Positions 53,901 through 59,900 of a DNA stretch of 64,000 nt are shown one piece after another; position 1 is the stretch's first letter, and the number at the start of each line of letters is the position of its first letter. The stretch lies in contig CM060200.1 in assembly GCA_030562195.1 (NCBI GenBank), positions 29,489,023 through 29,553,022 on the forward strand, read 5' to 3'. The notes under the pieces were generated by a model. It saw only the letters and a list, made by a program, of their open reading frames with translations. It was not told where the DNA came from and ran no database searches. A program made the translations under genes and the position numbers. Origin of the DNA: Nipponacmea schrenckii (Eukaryota; Mollusca; Gastropoda; Lottiidae).

Positions 53901-56900
53901 TTGATACACTTGTATACAGATGTCCAAACATTGATTATTATAGTCCACGATAAAAGGCCAAACTGAAACATCTTCAGGTCACAAATCAAGTATCAACTTG
54001 AATTTAAAAATATTGTCCTACATACATGCCACAAGTCAATTTGAATTTGAGTATCAAGAATTCAAACACAATATTTAGAACATTGAATACACGAAATACC
54101 AAACAAAATACCCATCTCCATAATCACCTGTGGCTGAATAACTGTACAAGATAAGGGGCTGTTTAGTGTGGTAAACTAAAGTATATTTAAGAAAGAAGCT
54201 TTTCAAGGGCTATATATAGTTATACGTAATGTCAATAAATGGTATTTTAAATATTAAATGGTTTTTAATTTTATATTATAAATCTGTCCAACAACACTTG
54301 TACCTTAATATACTGAACTAGGTAAGAAATTCCAGTTGAAATATCATCATTATTTGGTACTACATCAAGACTTAAGAATTTCCAACACTTTTTTTGTAAC
54401 ACATCAAGAATTTTCCAACACTATTCTGTACTACATCAAAAATATCAAACACAGTTTTTCTATTTTTGTACTACATCACGAATCTTCAACACTATTTGTG
54501 TACTAAATCTAGAATTTCTAACACTATTTTTGTAGTAAATCAAGAATTTCCAACACTGTTTTCGTACTAGATCAAGAATTTCCAACACTTTCATGTCTAC
54601 ATCAATATTTTTGTACTACATATTCTTACAACATCAAGAATTTCCAACACTGTTTTTGTACTAGATCTGGAATTTTCAACACTGTTCACATCATTAAGAA
54701 TTTCAGCACTGATCATGTATTGAATACTACTAGAAACAAGCATACATGTATATCTTATCATACAATCTCAATAACTTGCAACACTGTTAACAGCACTGGT
54801 TAAGAACTTGCAACACAAATTTAGCTTTTCAAGATACCAAATTATGTTACAACAGGATAGGCTTCTCTGACACTATATTAACATTAATAATAGTAAGAAA
54901 ATATATACCCTAGTGACAGTAAACCATAACTGATAGGTTATTATTCATTAATAGATATACATTCCTTTTATTATGTCAGACATACATTCCTGAGAGAAAT
55001 CTCCATATACTGTGCATATTAAATACAATATATGGTAGATTAAAACTATCTGTCTCCCACAACCACTGATTACTTATTTATCTCAATGTTTTTTATAGAT
55101 TAAAACTAACACTATATCAATTGATTTCTAGATAGGACAATCAGGTAAACATGAGTTTTTTTTCATAAAATTCTATAGTTGACAAATAGTGAGATATTGA
55201 TGAATCTATATATATATAATTGGGTAATTGGTAAAAAATCAGGTCATGGATTTTTAACTGTTAATTTGTAAAGCCAAGATCTGTATTGTTTTTTAGCACT
55301 TGATGGCAGTGAGATATATTTTTTAAAGGTGCAATTGTGTTTTTGTTTTTGATAGGGAGATTTCTTGTATTAACATGACTTATATTAACATTTAAACAGC
55401 AGTCCTTAGTCCTTTATACATGGAATTATATTCAATTTAACAAATTTCCAAATAGAATAGATATATTCATATCTTATAACTGCCCAGTAAATTATAAACC
55501 TCAACAAGTGTTATTTTTATCATTTGTCTAATTGCATGATATATTCTCTTGTCTCTCATTATCTTCTTATCTCAACTAATAATAGATAATAATGGCTCCA
55601 CCCTAATAGAACCAACTATTTTCTCCTCTGGGCAAATTGATTTTCTAATTTCTAATCAATGAACGTTAAGTACACAGACTGTTGTCTTGTCTAGATTTTC
55701 TCACGTAATATAGTATCAGGAGAAGTAAAAGATCAGTAAAGGAAGTTTTATGTCTGAAACAAATATATTCAGCTGAAATTTTCCTTCAGTATCAATATTT
55801 ATATTGATTCTCTTACTTCTCTTTTATTCCAAATCTCTATCACATACTATTTAATTAAATAAATTACCCAGAAATATAAACAACCCCAAACTGATAATTC
55901 AAATAACTAAACTAACATTATATTTTATGCTATTCATTTTTTCTGGAATTCAATAACAAGAATTCCCAACAAGATTATGAAGAGGCTTTCTGAACTATGT
56001 GTATTTAAGCATTAATTAGCACCATTTAAATTTTTATACAGATATAGTGGTACACTAAGTGTCATATAGCAAAAGCTGTTTATATCATAATATTACAATA
56101 TATGAAATATCATATAACCATGTTTTGATATTTTATATTAATTTTGTTTCTTGTTTGTTTGTTAGGTGCTGTGCAGGTGTTGTGCATAAATAATCAGGTG
56201 TTGATTATATAGCAATAACTTTACCTTTTTAAGTTTAGCTTGTATCACTCGATTAAGCCTTGGTTTTGGGGGTAGCGGGGGTGGTGTTGCTTTGACACTA
56301 CTGGATGTTGAGGAATCCAGGGGAGAAGAGTTCTCCTTTAAAATATCGGCAAATTCTTCATCAATAAATCGGGATGTATTGGCAGGAGATAACTAGGAGA
56401 AGCAACATAAAGCCATAAACAACACAATATCAACATTGTTCAACATGCACAATAAACATCTTATTGAGGTGGCCTGGTCTTCTGTTCCCCTAAATATTTC
56501 CCTCACTCACTCCCAGCATCCATATTCATAGATATTTATCTTATTTCATGTATTTAAGAAAAATGACTGTAAGCATTAAAATAATTTCTTATCATGACTT
56601 ACTGGATTTTTTTTTATGTAGTGTACAAATAGTACTGTTAATTAAGATGAAATACCCTAGAATTCTATATATGAATAACATGATCATGTTAATATATTAT
56701 AAATTGAAATTGGTTGACAATTTTTCCTGATTAGTTTTTAGATAAAAGGTCAATTTCTGAAGCTGAAAATAGAAGTATGGATTTCTAATCAATAAAGTAC
56801 AGCAGATTTGAACGAAGGATCTGAAATGAGTAATTAGTACCAATAGATAAAATGATTTAGTGGCATATCTTACTTTCACCTTTTTTTTATTTGGTATTTT

Positions 56901-59900
56901 CAATTTTTATCATAAATGTCTTAGGTTACTGTGATAAGATAAGAACATCATTAGAATATAGGACTTTACCTGGCAGTTTACCAAAGCATTTTGAAGGACA
57001 TTTATCTGATGAACCATTTAAAAGGCCTTAAATCTATTTTCCAAGTTAAAATTTATTTAAAAATGATGCAAAATCCTTATGTGTTCCAATACCAAAAAAT
57101 CACATAAAATATCAATGAAAATATTTAATCACCAAAACTCAAGACCATGCCACCTTCAGCAAGTTTTATTGTTCTTTAAAAATCATTCAAATTCTCACAA
57201 TGCAGAATGAAATAAATACTCAAGATTTGCTAATAAAGTTTATAACGTGTAATGAAACAAAATATATATATATATGGGAGTAGACAAAAATAAAACATAA
57301 GTTAACTGTAAAGTTATCAAATACCGGCATTAACATTGAATATGACTAGATATAGTTAACAAGTTACATCTAATGGTATTAAAATACACATCTGATTCCT
57401 TACAAGCTGATGCCTCTGATGTTTAGTGGTGTTACTGTTATGGATATTAGTGCTACATATCAATGTTAGTGCTATAAATCAATATTAATGTTGTTAGAGC
57501 TATAAATAAATGTTAGAGATGTTAATGCTATAATTCAATATGTTAGTGCTATAAATCAATGTTAGAGACCTTATTACTGTACCAATGTTAGAGTGTTATA
57601 ATGTTAGTGTTATAATTCAATGTGCTGTACATTGATAGTTTCTATAACCTATTAGTTTGTTGCTATAATATAGTCTGTAATGTTCGGGACTGTTGTGTTA
57701 CATTTTCTGGATATGTGAATAATACATAACATAAATGGGACCAATGTATTTTCCAAAGTTAATTGATGAGATTCAAGCAGTCAATTAAAAGGTACCCAAG
57801 GAATTTTAATGTCATCTGTGGATAGAAATCTTAAGAATTTGAAATACCAAAAAAAAAATATCAACAATTGTTATTGTTGTTTATGAATGTTGTCGATAAA
57901 GGTAAACAAACCTACACCAAGGACCTCATGCTATAATTCAGAAGAAATCCTGGCTAAAATATATTGGGGGACTATAATTAAATGAGAGAGCCAAAATGAA
58001 TTCTATGAAAAAGACAAGAAACAATGAATTACAGAAATATACTGTCATTATTTCCAAGGCAAAAACACATTTAATTTTTAACTATACGTTAAAATACTTG
58101 ATGCATTCATTTATAATAAATTTAGCAAAAATTAAAATTTACTTTTGTTCCTCCTTTACATTTTTTGTTATAGTCAAGGATAAATGGGTTTAAAAATGGT
58201 AAAATTCAAAATATGAATTTTTAAAATTTAAGATACTATATATGAATTCGCGAGGGATTAAAATGTTTAAAAAATGTAAAATATGTAAAGAGTTAACCTA
58301 AGATTCTTAAGTCCTTGAATCACAATCTAGCAAGCTGTAAAAAAAGTCACTTTTATTCACACCAGTTTTATATCGCTTGTGTATAAAGACTAATTTGATA
58401 AAATTCTTGTATTATAAGATGAAGAGAAACAAAAAAGGATTTGCCATGCAATACAGGGAGATAACTACACTAAACATGCCACATCTATTGCATAGAGGTG
58501 ATAGACAGAAAACACATCATGCTTAATACTATGTTTCTCTGTCTAATTTAGAGTTTTTACAAACCTAAAACTGTAGTATTAATTTTTATCAAAATTTATA
58601 TGATTACGTATCAATTGATCAATTTGAAGAATTTTCCTTGCTAAATATGCCAAAACTGGCTATCATAAAAACTACAGTTTTGGCAAGAACAAGTTCAAAC
58701 ACTTTTTGAACCTGTTTAGAATTGTATAGAATGTTAACATCAATGTGCATTGAACAGGTCACCAAACATGAAGCTAAAGCATTGAATAAATAAACCATAG
58801 GTCGCTACTTAGTGTTACTACAGTGATTAATTCAAATTGAGAATATCAAAATTGGGAAACAACCCAGTTGAGTGCTTTAAGTAGGAAGGTAAAAAAGGTC
58901 GTAAAAATTTATTACAAAATCACATATTTGGGCACTGTAGGTTCACAAATATACGGTTCACTCACTAAAAATATACAAAATTCACTATGCACTTTTTGAT
59001 GTATGACAATATATCACAATTTTATGCATCCACATAACAGTCTAAGCGTGTCTCTTATTGCTAAAATAGTTTGTGCAGAATTAAATGTATAATTGATTAA
59101 AAATAATTTCACTTCATGTTTCAGTGATACTGTCCATACACAATGAAAGGATGGAAATTAGTTAATATTAATATCAACCATTTGCCTAACTACGCTTCCG
59201 AACTATCAGGAATGTCTAAACCAAATACCTGGTCCGAGAGAGCATCAGAAACTTGTCTTTCATGTTGATTAGTCAATTTACTATCTGTTGTAACTTGTAA
59301 TGAACCAGAAGTAGCCTCTTGGTAAGATGGTAATGCATCAATATCTTCATAATCAAATTTAGGCTTCTCATTGGTTGTTTGTACCACTGTCTTAGTCTCT
59401 TTTACTTCCTTACCAAATGTATTTAAAGATTTCGGTGGGGTCATTGGTTTCTCTATACCAGATTTAAGAGGTGATGTTTTTCGTGGAGTTTTTATTTCCT
59501 CCTCATCACTGTCATAGAAACTATCTTTACGCTTCAATGTTGATTTATTATCACCTTCACTCGACTGGCTTGATTCAGCATAGGATTCATCATGGGTTGT
59601 CATGGTAATAGTGGAAGTTTCTGGGAGCTGCTCAGCAAATGATGACACATGATCTGGGGATGATAGTGCTGCATCAGATGAAGGAAGTGCATCAGACGAC
59701 TGGAGAAGACAAAAAGAAAGCAAAATGCACACGTGCAATTAAAGAACACTTCAAGCCATAGTTAGAGATTAGAGGTTGTTTAGAGGTTCCTTTTAATATC
59801 AAACATAATATAGAGAAAATATCTAAATAATCAGATACTAGAAACAGAACAAAAATACAAAAGTCCTTTGTGTAACACACAAGAATGATGTTTGATTTAA

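Larger units (their letters stand above)
42134..56224 (-). other. 14.1 kb intron 5, repeat-rich, contains the alternative first exon
   Basis: It separates exon 5 from exon 6. It holds the MITE, the 25-bp minisatellite, the candidate first exon at 46.6 kb, the foldback at 50 kb, the family B tandem duplication and the minisatellite at 54.4 kb. Segments 42733-44915, 46700-49330, 50245-51420 and 54720-56224 hold nothing else I can support, apart from a short TGAA-type repeat at 47871-47916. Confidence 0.75.
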
